This document shows, piece after piece, positions 1 to 8,011 of a stretch of DNA of 64,000 nt (the first letter of the stretch is position 1; each line of letters begins with the position of its first letter). The notes under the pieces are model-generated. The model had not been told where the DNA came from. It made no database searches and was given only the letters and a program-made list of their open reading frames with translations. This stretch comes from Candidatus Latescibacterota bacterium (GTDB lineage Bacteria; Latescibacterota; UBA2968): NCBI GenBank assembly GCA_022823725.1, contig JAJEHL010000044.1:1-64000 (forward strand). The letters are read 5' to 3'. Position numbers and translations under genes: made by a program.

Positions 1-139
1 AACATGGGTCAGATTACGCGGTTACAAGCTCATACCCCTCGTCATTGACGGGGTGAAATTCGTAGATGGTGAACGCAAAATCGCTGCATAATCATAAAGG
101 ATGCGTTCTAAACCCATCCACAACATTTGACAATATCTC
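1..139 (+). mobile_element. Right end of an IS256-family element (copy 1, truncated by window edge)
   Basis: The first 139 bases match, in inverted orientation, the end of the complete element at 51603-52988. The match covers the transposase C-terminus and the terminal inverted repeat ending ATTTGACAATATCTC at 139. Similarity stops after 139, which fixes the element boundary because the two copies have unrelated flanks there. Confidence 0.92.
2..91 (+). CDS. IS256-family transposase, C-terminal 29 residues (partial at window start)
   Basis: Reading frame 2 gives the final residues of a mutator-type (IS256) transposase, with the same ending (…VDGERKIAA) as the full 412-residue protein on the minus strand at 51651-52889. 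The gene is cut by the window edge, so whether this copy is intact cannot be judged here. Confidence 0.9.
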   Translation, partial: TWVRLRGYKLIPLVIDGVKFVDGERKIAA

Positions 140-260
140 CTATAACGCACAGATGATTGAGATTGCCAACCAGCATGGGTTCATTCTCGTAGATGTTCAG
201 CAATCTAATTTAGCAGAGCTAACCCAAAGGTGCGTATCAATACTCAGGAGTTCCCGCTGA
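140..260 (+). pseudogene. 3' remnant of an unidentified gene cut by the IS
   Basis: An open frame crosses the IS end and continues for about 39 host-encoded residues (containing MIEIANQHGFILVDV) to a TGA at 258-260. The only upstream start codons lie inside the IS, so this looks like the C-terminal remnant of a gene disrupted by the insertion. A good hairpin terminator follows directly, which supports this being a true gene end. I do not recognise the family. Confidence 0.5.
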
Positions 261-290
261 ATAGGCTATTTAGCGGGAATCTTTTATTAT
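251..290 (+). terminator. Rho-independent terminator
   Basis: A hairpin with arms TCCCGCT (252-258) and AGCGGGA (272-278), extended by G·U and A-T pairs, is followed by TCTTTTATTA. It closes the gene remnant that ends at 260. Confidence 0.75.
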
Positions 291-336
291 TGAGAAATTT
301 GTCGGCTGACATCTCAACAAACAAAAGGAACAAACA

Positions 337-500
337 ATGATTTTAGAAGTTGCAATATTGGACTGAAGCCAAGGCGTGAGAAGGAATTTGAAACTGCTTT
401 TGGCGAGGCGCAAAAGATTATATCGCGTATGGAGGAAGATCATGTATTCAAGATTCATCCTGAGAACTCTGGGGAGTTTTTCAATTCTCTTTTTTTGTAA
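337..500 (+). pseudogene. Frameshifted remnant of an antibiotic-biosynthesis-monooxygenase (ABM) type gene
   Basis: An ATG at 337, with AAAGGAA upstream, begins MILEVAIL and then hits a TGA. In another frame from 360 the translation continues GLKPRREKEFETAFGEAQKI and then ISRM, until TAA at 498. MILEVAI(L) followed by KEFE-AF-EAQ-II--M is the usual start of small ABM-fold monooxygenases (about 100 residues). One frameshift near 360 and divergence after about residue 35 indicate decay. The start and ribosome-binding site of the following ankyrin gene lie inside this remnant. Confidence 0.6.
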
Positions 501-1686
501 TACAGAAAATATAATGGGGAGTGAGTTGAATATCGCGGCGCAGATGGGAGATAGCACCAAAGTAAAAAACTTACTAAAAAAAGGCGTAGATATAAATGAA
601 CGAGATAACTTCGGACGAACAGCCCTCATCTATGCGGCTCTGAATGGCCATGACCGCATCATAAACATGCTACTTGAATCTCATGCAGATATTCATGCCA
701 AAGATCATTTCGACCAAACGGCATTCCTTGCAACAGTCAATAAAGGACATGTGAACAGCGCCGAAATTTTGCTAAAAAATGGGGCGAATCCATCGGCTCC
801 CAATAGTGAAGACGAGCTTCCTATATTTATAGCCTATGAACGGGAAGACTTCGAAATGGTAGATTTATTATTAAAGCACGGAATCAAAATCAACACTAAA
901 AGCAAAAAAGGAAGGACCGTTCTTCAGGAAATTATTGAATCAAATCACGTAGAACTCGTAAGAAAAATCTTGAGACGTGGTGTAGATGAGAGATATGTCG
1001 TACATCTGGCTGCCAGTGTGGGTGATACAACATTCTTAAAGACATTCTTAAAAAATAAAATAGATATTAATCAAAAGGATCCATTGGGAAGAACGCCATT
1101 GCTATTCGCTCTATTATATGACCGCACGCAAGCTGCTAAAATGCTATTGGACCAGGGCGCAGACTTATCGCTTGTCGAAATCAACACTGTAGCCGAAACA
1201 GGAAAGACCGTTCTTCAGAAAATTATTGAATCAAATGATGCAGAACTCGTGCGAACAATCTTGAGACAGGGCGTGGATGAGAGATATATCGTACATCTGG
1301 CTGCTGGCGTGGGCGACACAACATTGTTAAAGACATTGTTAAACAACAAAATAGATGTTAATCAGAGGGATTCATTGGGAAGGACGCCACTACTATTCGC
1401 TCTATTATATGATCGCACGCAATCTGCTGAAATGCTATTGGATCACGGTGCAGACTTTGTGCTTGGCGATGAACAGGGCAAAACCCCGTTAATGGCGGCT
1501 GCAGAACGAAGAAATATCGAAGGTCTAAAACTCCTTCTGCATGCAGGAGCAAGTATATTCGCACACGATAAACAGGGTTTTAGTACTTTAGAATACGTAA
1601 CATTTGGTAATATTAACAGGCAGAACCAGGATAAGTGTATAAAACTGATCAAATCTTTTATGGAGGGTAAAGGATTAGATAGGTGA
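442..1686 (+). CDS. Ankyrin-repeat protein with N-terminal signal-like segment
   Basis: This 414-residue protein consists almost entirely of ankyrin repeats (for example GRTALIYAALNGHDRIINML, then later GKTPLMAAAERRNIEGLKLL). The start is placed at 442 because GGAGGA lies at 431-436; an upstream ATG at 376 has no such site. The first 25 residues (MYSRFILRTLGSFSILFFC) are positively charged then hydrophobic, so the protein is probably exported or membrane-tethered. Two units of about 97 residues in the middle (from about nucleotides 910 and 1201) are close copies, with phrases such as IIESN, GVDERY and GRTPLLFALLYDRTQ in both, so a tandem duplication occurred recently. Ankyrin repeats bind protein partners; no catalytic domain is visible. 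The partner is unknown. Confidence 0.85.
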   Translation: MYSRFILRTLGSFSILFFCNTENIMGSELNIAAQMGDSTKVKNLLKKGVDINERDNFGRTALIYAALNGHDRIINMLLESHADIHAKDHFDQTAFLATVNKGHVNSAEILLKNGANPSAPNSEDELPIFIAYEREDFEMVDLLLKHGIKINTKSKKGRTVLQEIIESNHVELVRKILRRGVDERYVVHLAASVGDTTFLKTFLKNKIDINQKDPLGRTPLLFALLYDRTQAAKMLLDQGADLSLVEINTVAETGKTVLQKIIESNDAELVRTILRQGVDERYIVHLAAGVGDTTLLKTLLNNKIDVNQRDSLGRTPLLFALLYDRTQSAEMLLDHGADFVLGDEQGKTPLMAAAERRNIEGLKLLLHAGASIFAHDKQGFSTLEYVTFGNINRQNQDKCIKLIKSFMEGKGLDR

Positions 1687-1780
1687 ACTTACCCAGATAT
1701 GTCTAGAATCGGGAAGTAACTGATGCATCGCGTGATTGGGAGAGTCTATAATCCAGCTAACTATGAGGAGCAACCAGATA

Positions 1781-2224
1781 ATGATAAGAACCATCACATC
1801 CGAAGACCTGGGAGACTGCGCACGTCTATACATGAAGGTTTTTTCGGAATGGCCGTACGAGGAATCGTGGAATGTCACTCAGGCTCACCACTACCTCCGT
1901 CGATTCTGGAAGTTCGATCCCGATCATTGTCTCCTCGCCCTCGAGAAAAATAAGGTAATTGGAGCGATGTTCGGATACTGCTATCCCTGGCAAGACCGAA
2001 TCAACTACTACATGCAAGAACTTTTTGTCGATTCCGATCAAAGGCGATCGGGCCACGGACGAAAACTGGTGCGTCACCTGCTCGACAAACTCGGAGAATC
2101 AGATGTATCCATGTCCTTAATTGCCAATGAAGCAACGCCAGCAGCCGCGTTCTATGAGGAATTTGGACTGCGACAGCACAGATACTACAAATTTTATTGC
2201 GGTACCATAAAAACAATAAAATAG
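1781..2224 (+). CDS. GNAT-family N-acetyltransferase
   Basis: This 147-residue protein begins MIRTITSEDLGDCARLY, a typical N-terminus of GNAT acetyltransferases, which transfer an acetyl group from acetyl-CoA to an amine. The acetyl-CoA loop is visible as DSDQRRSGHGRKLVRHLL (the R/Q-x-x-G-x-G/A pattern, slightly modified). It is followed by ANEATPAAAFYEEFGL, the usual motif B ending. The start at 1781 is preferred because GAGGAG (1765-1770) precedes it; in-frame starts at 1736 and 1763 lack this. The substrate cannot be told from sequence. It belongs to a plus-strand series of small metabolite- or drug-modifying enzymes up to about 9.2 kb. Confidence 0.85.
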   Translation: MIRTITSEDLGDCARLYMKVFSEWPYEESWNVTQAHHYLRRFWKFDPDHCLLALEKNKVIGAMFGYCYPWQDRINYYMQELFVDSDQRRSGHGRKLVRHLLDKLGESDVSMSLIANEATPAAAFYEEFGLRQHRYYKFYCGTIKTIK

Positions 2225-2352
2225 GCGCGATTACTGCGAAATAGATGAAGGGAAGGCTTCTTGATTTATGCACACCCCTCAGTTATATGATTGTTTTTTA
2301 ATAAATTTAACCTATATTTCTTTATAAAAGTAATGGGGCCCGGAGAAGGAAC

Positions 2353-2535
2353 ATGATAGAAAAAGTCGTTCAGAAACGAAACCTGACAACGCATTCTCAG
2401 GCAAAAGAAGATCTGGCCTACTGGCTAAGTCGGCCCGCAGAAGATCGGGTCTTGGCCGTAGAATATCTCAGGCGACAATACCATGGAAGTACAGGAAGAC
2501 TTCAAAGAGTGGCTCGCGTTATTAAACGCGCATGA
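2353..2535 (+). CDS. Small protein paired with a nucleotidyltransferase-like gene (putative toxin-antitoxin component)
   Basis: This 60-residue basic protein contains DLAYWLSRPAEDRVLAVEYL followed by RRQYHGSTGRLQRV. The pattern is common in small bacterial proteins encoded directly before nucleotidyltransferase-fold genes. GGAGAAGG at 2342-2349 precedes the ATG. Its 3' end overlaps the next gene by 53 bases in another frame, which implies translational coupling. The pairing suggests a toxin-antitoxin or defence-like module; which partner is toxic is not evident. Confidence 0.75.
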   Translation: MIEKVVQKRNLTTHSQAKEDLAYWLSRPAEDRVLAVEYLRRQYHGSTGRLQRVARVIKRA

Positions 2536-2932
2536 TGTCGAATATGCGATCGTGGGTGCTTACGCGCTTTCGCATCATGGTGTACCGCGATACACCGGAG
2601 ACCTGGACATTTTGATTCGGGCAGAAACCGAAAATGCGCAACGAATTTTAGATGCTATATCTAAATTTGGATTCGGAAATCTGGGATTGACATTGACAGA
2701 CTTTACCATGCCCGATCATGTCATTCAACTTGGATATCCTCCCGTACGCATTGATCTGATTACGTCAATTACAGGCGTCTCCTGGGAAGAAGTAGCAAAA
2801 AATAAGGAAACGGGAATATATGGCGGCATTGAGGTCTTTTATATCGGGCGACCTCAACTGGTGAAAAACAAACGTCTTACTGGTCGTCAAAAGGATTTGG
2901 CCGACCTGGAGGCATTGGAAGAAAGCGAGTAA
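2483..2932 (+). CDS. Nucleotidyltransferase-fold protein (DUF6036-like), partner of 2353-2535
   Basis: This 149-residue protein has the minimal nucleotidyltransferase signature. The segment VEYAIVGAYALSHHGVPRYT leads into GDLDILI, matching the G-[GA]-x-A…G-R-x-T-x-D-[IL]-D-[IL] pattern of AbiEii/MNT-like proteins, with D-x-D as the metal-binding pair. The C-terminus contains RLTGRQKDLADLEAL, also typical of this group (KxxxGRxKDLxDL). The start codon lies inside the upstream gene, preceded by AGGCG. Members serve as the nucleotidyltransferase half of toxin-antitoxin or abortive-infection pairs. A stand-alone role cannot be excluded. A terminator follows at 2967. Confidence 0.8.
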   Translation: MEVQEDFKEWLALLNAHDVEYAIVGAYALSHHGVPRYTGDLDILIRAETENAQRILDAISKFGFGNLGLTLTDFTMPDHVIQLGYPPVRIDLITSITGVSWEEVAKNKETGIYGGIEVFYIGRPQLVKNKRLTGRQKDLADLEALEESE

Positions 2933-2965
2933 AAATCGCCGATATGATGTTCTCTATTGTTTTAT

Positions 2966-3000
2966 CAAGCCTTACAGAGGATTCTGTAAGGCTTTTTTGG
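2966..3000 (+). terminator. Rho-independent terminator
   Basis: Perfect 11-bp stem AAGCCTTACAG / CTGTAAGGCTT (2967-2977 with 2984-2994), followed by a run of T. It terminates the nucleotidyltransferase pair. Confidence 0.85.
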
Positions 3001-3105
3001 CATTAATCTTTACCTCCCCTCTCGCGCAATATAGAAACCATCCGGCTGATAGAACGGTCAAAAAATAAATCTCCGTTGTAAGACACCATCTATCAGGGAG
3101 GATTC

Positions 3106-3450
3106 ATGACCATCATACGATACCCGGGAAAAGCTGTCGGTCGCAGTGAATCTGTCGAACACAATGGCATCCTCTATACAGCCGTCATTGCGCCGGACTT
3201 ATCTACAGACTTCAAAAGCCAGACCCGGCAGGCACTCGAACAGTTGGACACAAATCTCACTGAGGCAGAAACCGATAGAACCTGTCTCCTCTCCGTCACA
3301 ATCTATATCACAGATATGTCAAAGAAACCCATCCTGAACGAAATTTGGGACGCCTGGATCGGTCCCTACAATTGGCCCCAGCGCGCCTGTGTGGAAGCCA
3401 AGCTCGAAGGAAATACACTTGTAGAGATAGTCGCAATTGCTGCGAAATAA
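3106..3450 (+). CDS. RidA-family (YjgF/UK114) protein
   Basis: This 114-residue protein is the usual length of RidA proteins, which hydrolyse reactive enamine/imine intermediates released by PLP enzymes or act as related deaminases. It contains the family phrases LYTAVIAPDLSTDFKSQTRQ and LEQLDTNL near the middle, and IWDAWIGPYNWPQRACVEAK at about residues 83-102. There the conserved P-x-R-x-x-V-E segment holds the substrate-binding Arg. GGGAGGA lies just upstream of the ATG. It follows a terminator, so it probably starts the next transcript, with the Nudix gene 15 bases downstream. Confidence 0.9.
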   Translation: MTIIRYPGKAVGRSESVEHNGILYTAVIAPDLSTDFKSQTRQALEQLDTNLTEAETDRTCLLSVTIYITDMSKKPILNEIWDAWIGPYNWPQRACVEAKLEGNTLVEIVAIAAK

Positions 3451-3474
3451 CATCAAACTGAAGGAATGATCATA

Positions 3475-3966
3475 ATGGATACACACATCAGAGTCAGCAC
3501 AAAAGCTCTCATACTTCGAGACAACGCCATTCTGCTCGTGGAATACGATGACGAATCGGGATTACACTACAACATGCCGGGAGGCGGTGTAGAGCCGGAT
3601 GAGACTCTGGAAGAGGCACTTAAAAGAGAAGTGATAGAAGAGACCTGCGCCAAAGTCGAAATAGGTCGCCCACTCATCATTACGGAATACGAACCGAAGA
3701 GAAATGCATTCTGGGGAGGAACGCGTCACTCACTCACAGTAATCTTCGAGTGCAAGCTCACAGATGATACAGAACCCCGAATGCCGCAAAAACCAGACCC
3801 CAATCAGACAGCGGTCAAATGGATTCCCCTTGCTGATCTCGACAAAGTGGAATTGCTCCCACACGTCACAGATCACATTCTGGCTTACGCGAACAAACAG
3901 GAAAACTACTACCCAATCTATCTCTGCGAACCCATAAACCCCGACAAAGTGCAGAAATACCTTTGA
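3475..3966 (+). CDS. NUDIX hydrolase
   Basis: This protein of about 163 residues has a full Nudix box: GGGVEPDETLEEALKREV followed by IEETC. That satisfies G-x5-E-x7-R-E-U-x-E-E-x-G/C-U, with the last Gly replaced by Cys. Nudix enzymes cleave nucleoside diphosphates linked to another moiety, using Mg2+ bound by the REUxEE glutamates. The ATG at 3475 is chosen because AAGGA at 3461-3465 is 9 bases upstream; an in-frame ATG at 3466 sits against it. The substrate is unknown. The setting among RidA, methyltransferase and kinase genes suggests metabolite repair or detoxification. Confidence 0.9.
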   Translation: MDTHIRVSTKALILRDNAILLVEYDDESGLHYNMPGGGVEPDETLEEALKREVIEETCAKVEIGRPLIITEYEPKRNAFWGGTRHSLTVIFECKLTDDTEPRMPQKPDPNQTAVKWIPLADLDKVELLPHVTDHILAYANKQENYYPIYLCEPINPDKVQKYL

Positions 3967-3983
3967 CGCACTCTATTTAACCG

Positions 3984-3998
3984 GAGATATTGTCAAAT
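3984..3998 (+). repeat. 15-bp exact match to the IS256 terminal repeat
   Basis: GAGATATTGTCAAAT here is identical to the outermost 15 bases of the IS element end at 51603-51617 (and, inverted, 125-139), and is followed by a diverged GGAT. It also contains the candidate TTG start of the methyltransferase. It could be an IS scar or a coincidence. Confidence 0.5.
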
Positions 3999-4805
3999 AT
4001 GGATCTATCCATCCTCAATTACTACGGAACCTCTTATAATGAAATTGACCGATTCAATGACGGCACCGGTAGCCTGGAGTACATACGCTCGAAACAGATT
4101 CTGGATCGGTACTTACCCCAGGCCCCTGTCAATATCCTTGATGTCGGTGGTGGTCCAGGCGCGTACTCGTCCTGGCTCGCAGAGAAAGGACACAAAGTCC
4201 ATCTGGTGGATCCCGTCCCGCGACATCTCAAGGAGGCGGAAGAACGCGCAAGAAAGAATCCTCTAAAAAGCATCCAGCAGGGCGATGCGCGTAGCCTGAA
4301 CTGGTCAGACGAAACCATGGACATCGTCTTGCTCATGGGACCACTATATCACCTGACGAAAGCCGAGGATCGAAAAAAGGCACTTCGCGAAGCCAGAAGA
4401 GTTCTGAAACCTGGAGGACGCCTGTTTGCAGCCGCAATCACGCGATTTGCATCTCTACTTGACGGACTAAGATCCGGGGCGATGCTCGATCCAGCCTTCC
4501 GAGCAATTGTAGAGCGTGACTTAAAGGACGGCCAACATCGCAATCCCGAAGAAAACAAAGATTACTTTACCACTGCCTACTTCCATCGCCCGGAGGAACT
4601 ATCTGTCGAAATCACCGAATGCGGATTCGCCCAATGCCAGACATTGACCGTAGAAGGTGCCGCCTGGTTGCTCGGAGATATAAAAGAACAATTGGAAGAT
4701 CCCGAACGCCGCGAGATACTTCTCGATGCAATACAGAAACTTGAGACAGAGCCTTCTCTACTTGGCGCTTCTCCGCACATTATGGCAGTGGCTCAGAAAC
4801 CTTGA
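3999..4805 (+). CDS. Class I SAM-dependent methyltransferase
   Basis: This 268-residue protein has the Rossmann methyltransferase motifs: motif I VNILDVGGGPGAYSSWLAEK (about residues 43-62), the acidic end of beta-2 in VHLVDPVP, motif II around QGDARSL and motif IV DIVLLMGPLYHL. Then comes the common RVLKPGGRLF motif. The GPLYHL phrase is typical of a group of small-molecule methyltransferases. The start is uncertain: an ATG at 3999 or a TTG at 3990, with CCGGAG at 3981-3986 either 12 or 3 bases away. The first bases overlap a sequence identical to the IS end. The acceptor substrate is unknown. Confidence 0.87.
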   Translation: MDLSILNYYGTSYNEIDRFNDGTGSLEYIRSKQILDRYLPQAPVNILDVGGGPGAYSSWLAEKGHKVHLVDPVPRHLKEAEERARKNPLKSIQQGDARSLNWSDETMDIVLLMGPLYHLTKAEDRKKALREARRVLKPGGRLFAAAITRFASLLDGLRSGAMLDPAFRAIVERDLKDGQHRNPEENKDYFTTAYFHRPEELSVEITECGFAQCQTLTVEGAAWLLGDIKEQLEDPERREILLDAIQKLETEPSLLGASPHIMAVAQKP

Positions 4806-4874
4806 GTACTTTTCCTTGATATATCATCATTTTTCAGGAAGACCATCCCTAACATTATTCAGGGATCAACAAAA

Positions 4875-5891
4875 ATGTCTTCAGACAAAAGAAACGGCGA
4901 CATAGACCCCCGGCTTGAATTGGCTTTGTCCGAAATAAACGCCATTGTACAAATAACGCCTAATCTAACACTTGATAAAGACTACTTACCCGGATTTCCT
5001 GGTGGAACGAATACAGCTCTTTTTGGTCACTTAGACGGCAAACCCATCGTCTTTAAATATTTCCATAACAAAGACAGAAAAGACCATGAAGAAAAAGTAT
5101 TGAAACTCTTCCAGAAAACTGGATATGTCCCTCAACTTTATCCGATTAAAAACGATTCTGTACTCATAATCGAACGATTGCCTGGACTACCGTTTTTCAT
5201 GGTAGAAGAGAATGTAAGTTTGGAGGAATGGGAAGGACTTTTTAATCAATTGGGACAGGCACTCGCGAGCATTGTCAAAATTGCTCCTGGCACTGATTTG
5301 GCAACTCCTGGAAGACAAAATCTACCGTGTGAACCTGGTTTTGACTACAAGTTCTACTGCACTGCAAATTTAGAAACCTTCTTTGACACAGTCATAGAAA
5401 TATCCGCTGGCGTCTTAGAAACGTACGACTTGCCACATCAGTCGCTCTTAGAAAATTCTCTCAACGATTTACGGACAAACAGAGATGCGATCCTGGCATA
5501 TCCCAGTTTTATCTTTTTGGATGATTTTCACTATAGCAACATTATCGCCCAGGGTCCCACTCTGCAAGGATTCATAGATCTGGAGATGTCGCGTTACAGC
5601 AACGAAGTCCTGGTCTTAGGATCTGTTATGGCTTCCGTTATACCCAGCCAATTAGAACGCTGGTCCTGGGTTAAAAAGGGCTATGAAGCTGGTCGCGGAA
5701 ATAGACTTGATCCCGAAACAATCTACCTATCAGAAATTGTTGCGCCCTTTAACCCTTGGATTCGGTTTATGTGGTATTGGGGCTGCGATGAGGTACCAGC
5801 CTGGGCCAAAGAAAAAAATCTCCGAATGTCCGTCATCCAGGATATTAAGGACGCCGTGAATATCATTGAATCGTTGAGAGCTATATCCTGA
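4875..5891 (+). CDS. Aminoglycoside-phosphotransferase (APH)-like kinase
   Basis: This 338-residue protein resembles the APH/choline-kinase branch of the protein-kinase fold. The N-lobe shows GGTNTALFGHLDGKPIVFKY with the ATP-contacting Lys in VFKY. The hinge region is LIIERLPGLPF, and the catalytic loop is FLDDFHYSNII, an Asp…Asn arrangement like the Brenner motif. The Mg-binding Asp is in GFIDLEMS, where DLE corresponds to DFG. Such enzymes phosphorylate small alcohols, including antibiotics. Divergence is considerable, so the substrate is not assignable. It lies between a methyltransferase and a HAD phosphatase on the same strand. Confidence 0.75.
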   Translation: MSSDKRNGDIDPRLELALSEINAIVQITPNLTLDKDYLPGFPGGTNTALFGHLDGKPIVFKYFHNKDRKDHEEKVLKLFQKTGYVPQLYPIKNDSVLIIERLPGLPFFMVEENVSLEEWEGLFNQLGQALASIVKIAPGTDLATPGRQNLPCEPGFDYKFYCTANLETFFDTVIEISAGVLETYDLPHQSLLENSLNDLRTNRDAILAYPSFIFLDDFHYSNIIAQGPTLQGFIDLEMSRYSNEVLVLGSVMASVIPSQLERWSWVKKGYEAGRGNRLDPETIYLSEIVAPFNPWIRFMWYWGCDEVPAWAKEKNLRMSVIQDIKDAVNIIESLRAIS

Positions 5892-5903
5892 AAGGTTCAT
5901 GAC

Positions 5904-6380
5904 ATGAAAACGAACCAGGCTGCTCCAATGTATAACGCCCTCTTTCTGGACCTCGGTGGAACTCTCGTTCGGATAGAAAATGATGAGATCTTCACGGACG
6001 CTGCCAGAAATGTGGAAATCCTGCCAAATACCGTTGAGACTCTCAGACAAAAGGCACATGACTTCGATGCGATATTTATTATCACGAATCAATCGGGCAT
6101 AGAAAAGGGAACCTTATCAATAGAGCGCGCGAAGTCCTTTATCGATCAGGTCAACATCGCAATCGGAGACCTGATCACAGATTACTGGGTGTGCCCGCAC
6201 GTCGAATCACCATATAGAAAACCGAACCCTAACATGATCACTGGCCTTGCCGACAAACACTTTGTCGATGTCAAACAATCAGTCCTGGTTGGAGATTCAA
6301 AAATTGACCAGCAGGCGGCTCAAAACGCCGGTATTGGTCATTTCATCTGGGCCAGAGATTTCTTCGAAAGACAAGACTGA
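5904..6380 (+). CDS. HAD-superfamily phosphatase, HAD-IIIA (GmhB/HisB-N) like
   Basis: This 158-residue protein shows HAD motif I as FLDLGGTLV (nucleophile Asp; the second motif Asp is replaced by Gly), motif II in FIITNQSGI and motif III/IV in VLVGDSKIDQQAA. ITNQSGI and CPHVESPYRKPNP are characteristic of the GmhB/histidinol-phosphate-phosphatase group. The zinc-binding cysteines usually found around CPH…C are mostly missing, so the metal site is probably absent. It starts 12 bases after the APH-like gene and is likely co-transcribed. Replacement of the general acid/base Asp could lower phosphatase activity. Confidence 0.78.
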   Translation: MKTNQAAPMYNALFLDLGGTLVRIENDEIFTDAARNVEILPNTVETLRQKAHDFDAIFIITNQSGIEKGTLSIERAKSFIDQVNIAIGDLITDYWVCPHVESPYRKPNPNMITGLADKHFVDVKQSVLVGDSKIDQQAAQNAGIGHFIWARDFFERQD

Positions 6381-6420
6381 ACACCTGATAAAAAAAATAA
6401 AAAATGACTGTGAGAATATC

Positions 6421-6879
6421 ATGTCAATCGCCGTCCGTGCTGCACAATTGAGTGACTTGTCTCAGTTGGCTAAAATGAATAGTCGTCTCGTGGATGACCA
6501 AGGCAGCGAGAATCCGTTTTCATTGAAAGAATATGAGGACCGCTTTCGCGAGTGGTTAGATACCAATATATGGACGGTAGATGTATTTCTACACGATGGA
6601 CAGGTGATGGGTTATTCTGTCTATCAAGAGCGTACTGACTACTATGATCCAAAGGAGGCGGTAATTTATATCCGACAGTATTACATTGAACGCGCTCATC
6701 GTCGGCTTGGCCTGGGTAAAGCAGCCTTCCAGATTCTGATAGACACGCGTTTTCCAAAGGGTGTTCAATCTATAGCTCTCGATGTTATGGCAACCAACTC
6801 AGCGGGTCAGAATTTTTGGAAAAAAATGGGCTTTAACGAATATTTTATATCGATGAAAAAGGAACTGAAACAAGAGTAA
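6421..6879 (+). CDS. GNAT-family N-acetyltransferase
   Basis: This 152-residue protein starts MSIAVRAAQLSDLSQLAKMN, the usual GNAT N-terminus. Motif A is YYIERAHRRLGLGKAAFQIL, with the R-x-x-G-L-G-K acetyl-CoA pyrophosphate loop. Motif B is VMATNSAGQNFWKKMGFNEY, where N…A…F-W-K-K-x-G-F is typical. I chose the ATG at 6421 because the domain begins there; an open frame runs further upstream over the preceding gene but has no GNAT similarity. The target is unknown. Confidence 0.87.
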   Translation: MSIAVRAAQLSDLSQLAKMNSRLVDDQGSENPFSLKEYEDRFREWLDTNIWTVDVFLHDGQVMGYSVYQERTDYYDPKEAVIYIRQYYIERAHRRLGLGKAAFQILIDTRFPKGVQSIALDVMATNSAGQNFWKKMGFNEYFISMKKELKQE

Positions 6880-6931
6880 ATCACAAGCCGCGTCAGAAGG
6901 CAATCTACCGAAAGTACCCTACCGAAAAATC

Positions 6932-8011
6932 ATGGACACGATACCCCGCATAATCAGAATAGAAGCCGATGATCCCTACTCTGCCGGCGTCCGTCTTGGC
7001 GAGAGCCTCGGTCGTAGTTTTGGTGCCTACCTTGAAGATTATATTGCTGCCCGAATTCTGGCAGCGAAAAACTGCGCTAAGCCCTTGGAAACGCATGCTG
7101 TAGCGTGGATCAGTTCTCTACCTCGGCATATATGTGACAGATTTCGGGGCCTCTCCAAAGGGAGCGGGGTACCGTTCGAGCGCATAGCACATTGGGGTTA
7201 TCAGGAAATGGCACTCAGTCAGGGCTGTAGCAGTATCATCTGCCGGTCCAAAGGCAAAGTCTGGATTGGTCACAACAACGATACCTTTGTACCCAAGCTA
7301 TGGGGATATCTCACTGTCCTGGAGATCAAAGGACGCATCCCGACCATGTACTTCGGGCTTGCGGGAGATATCTGGGCGACCGCTGGAATCAACAAGGCGA
7401 AACTCTGGCTACACGTTGACCACTTACAGGCGACTGATAGGCCAGACAGTAGAAAAGCCGTCCTACCGACGTATGGCTTCATCGTTGAAGCTCTGGAGAC
7501 GTGTGAAACTATTGATGATGTACAGGATCTTCTGAATAAAATTGACAGAACAGAAGGTATGATCCTGATAGTTGCGGATGGCAAAACAGATGAAGCAGCC
7601 GTCTTTGAATGCTCATGTTCGAGATGGAGACAGGAGAGAGTCCAAACGGATTGGGCAGTGAGAACAAATCACGCCGTGATAGGGCGAGGGAGGAGAAAAA
7701 CGGGAAAGCGACCACTCGATACATGGAGCAGGTACACTCGTCTGGCGCAACTTCTCGAAAACAGCTACAACAGCGGAATATCCCCAACACCATCGGACTT
7801 GAAAACATATCTCGCCGACGACGGAGTGGAGCGAAGAGAAGAAGAGTTCGCAACCGCGTATTCAGTCGTCGTATGCCCCGCTGCCAGCCGGACTGAGTTC
7901 ACACTGGGCGGACAACCAGCGGCCAGTTGTGGGAACTGGTCTCATATTAAGTGGCCCTGGCACTCTACCCCTAATATTTTGGGAAGGTCAGTCAATAAAC
8001 TGATTTCGTAA
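6932..8011 (+). CDS. C45-family (acyl-CoA:6-APA acyltransferase-like) Ntn hydrolase
   Basis: This 359-residue protein resembles the penicillin acyltransferase (peptidase C45) group. These are made as proproteins that cleave themselves to expose an N-terminal Cys nucleophile. The motif SQGCSSIIC places that Cys at about residue 99, matching the usual position of about 100. It is followed by WIGHNNDTFVPKLWGYLTVL, equivalent to the G-x-N-x-D strand. RTNHAVIGRGRR near residue 245 matches the conserved TNH. Bacterial members act on acyl-amino or peptide substrates, mostly unknown. The 3' end overlaps the convergent HAD gene by 70 bases. Confidence 0.8.
   Translation: MDTIPRIIRIEADDPYSAGVRLGESLGRSFGAYLEDYIAARILAAKNCAKPLETHAVAWISSLPRHICDRFRGLSKGSGVPFERIAHWGYQEMALSQGCSSIICRSKGKVWIGHNNDTFVPKLWGYLTVLEIKGRIPTMYFGLAGDIWATAGINKAKLWLHVDHLQATDRPDSRKAVLPTYGFIVEALETCETIDDVQDLLNKIDRTEGMILIVADGKTDEAAVFECSCSRWRQERVQTDWAVRTNHAVIGRGRRKTGKRPLDTWSRYTRLAQLLENSYNSGISPTPSDLKTYLADDGVERREEEFATAYSVVVCPAASRTEFTLGGQPAASCGNWSHIKWPWHSTPNILGRSVNKLIS

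Noticed and set aside
66-260. A 64-residue frame starting with an ATG at 66
   Set aside because: Its first third lies in the IS, out of frame with the transposase. Only the part after 139 is likely to be host gene sequence.
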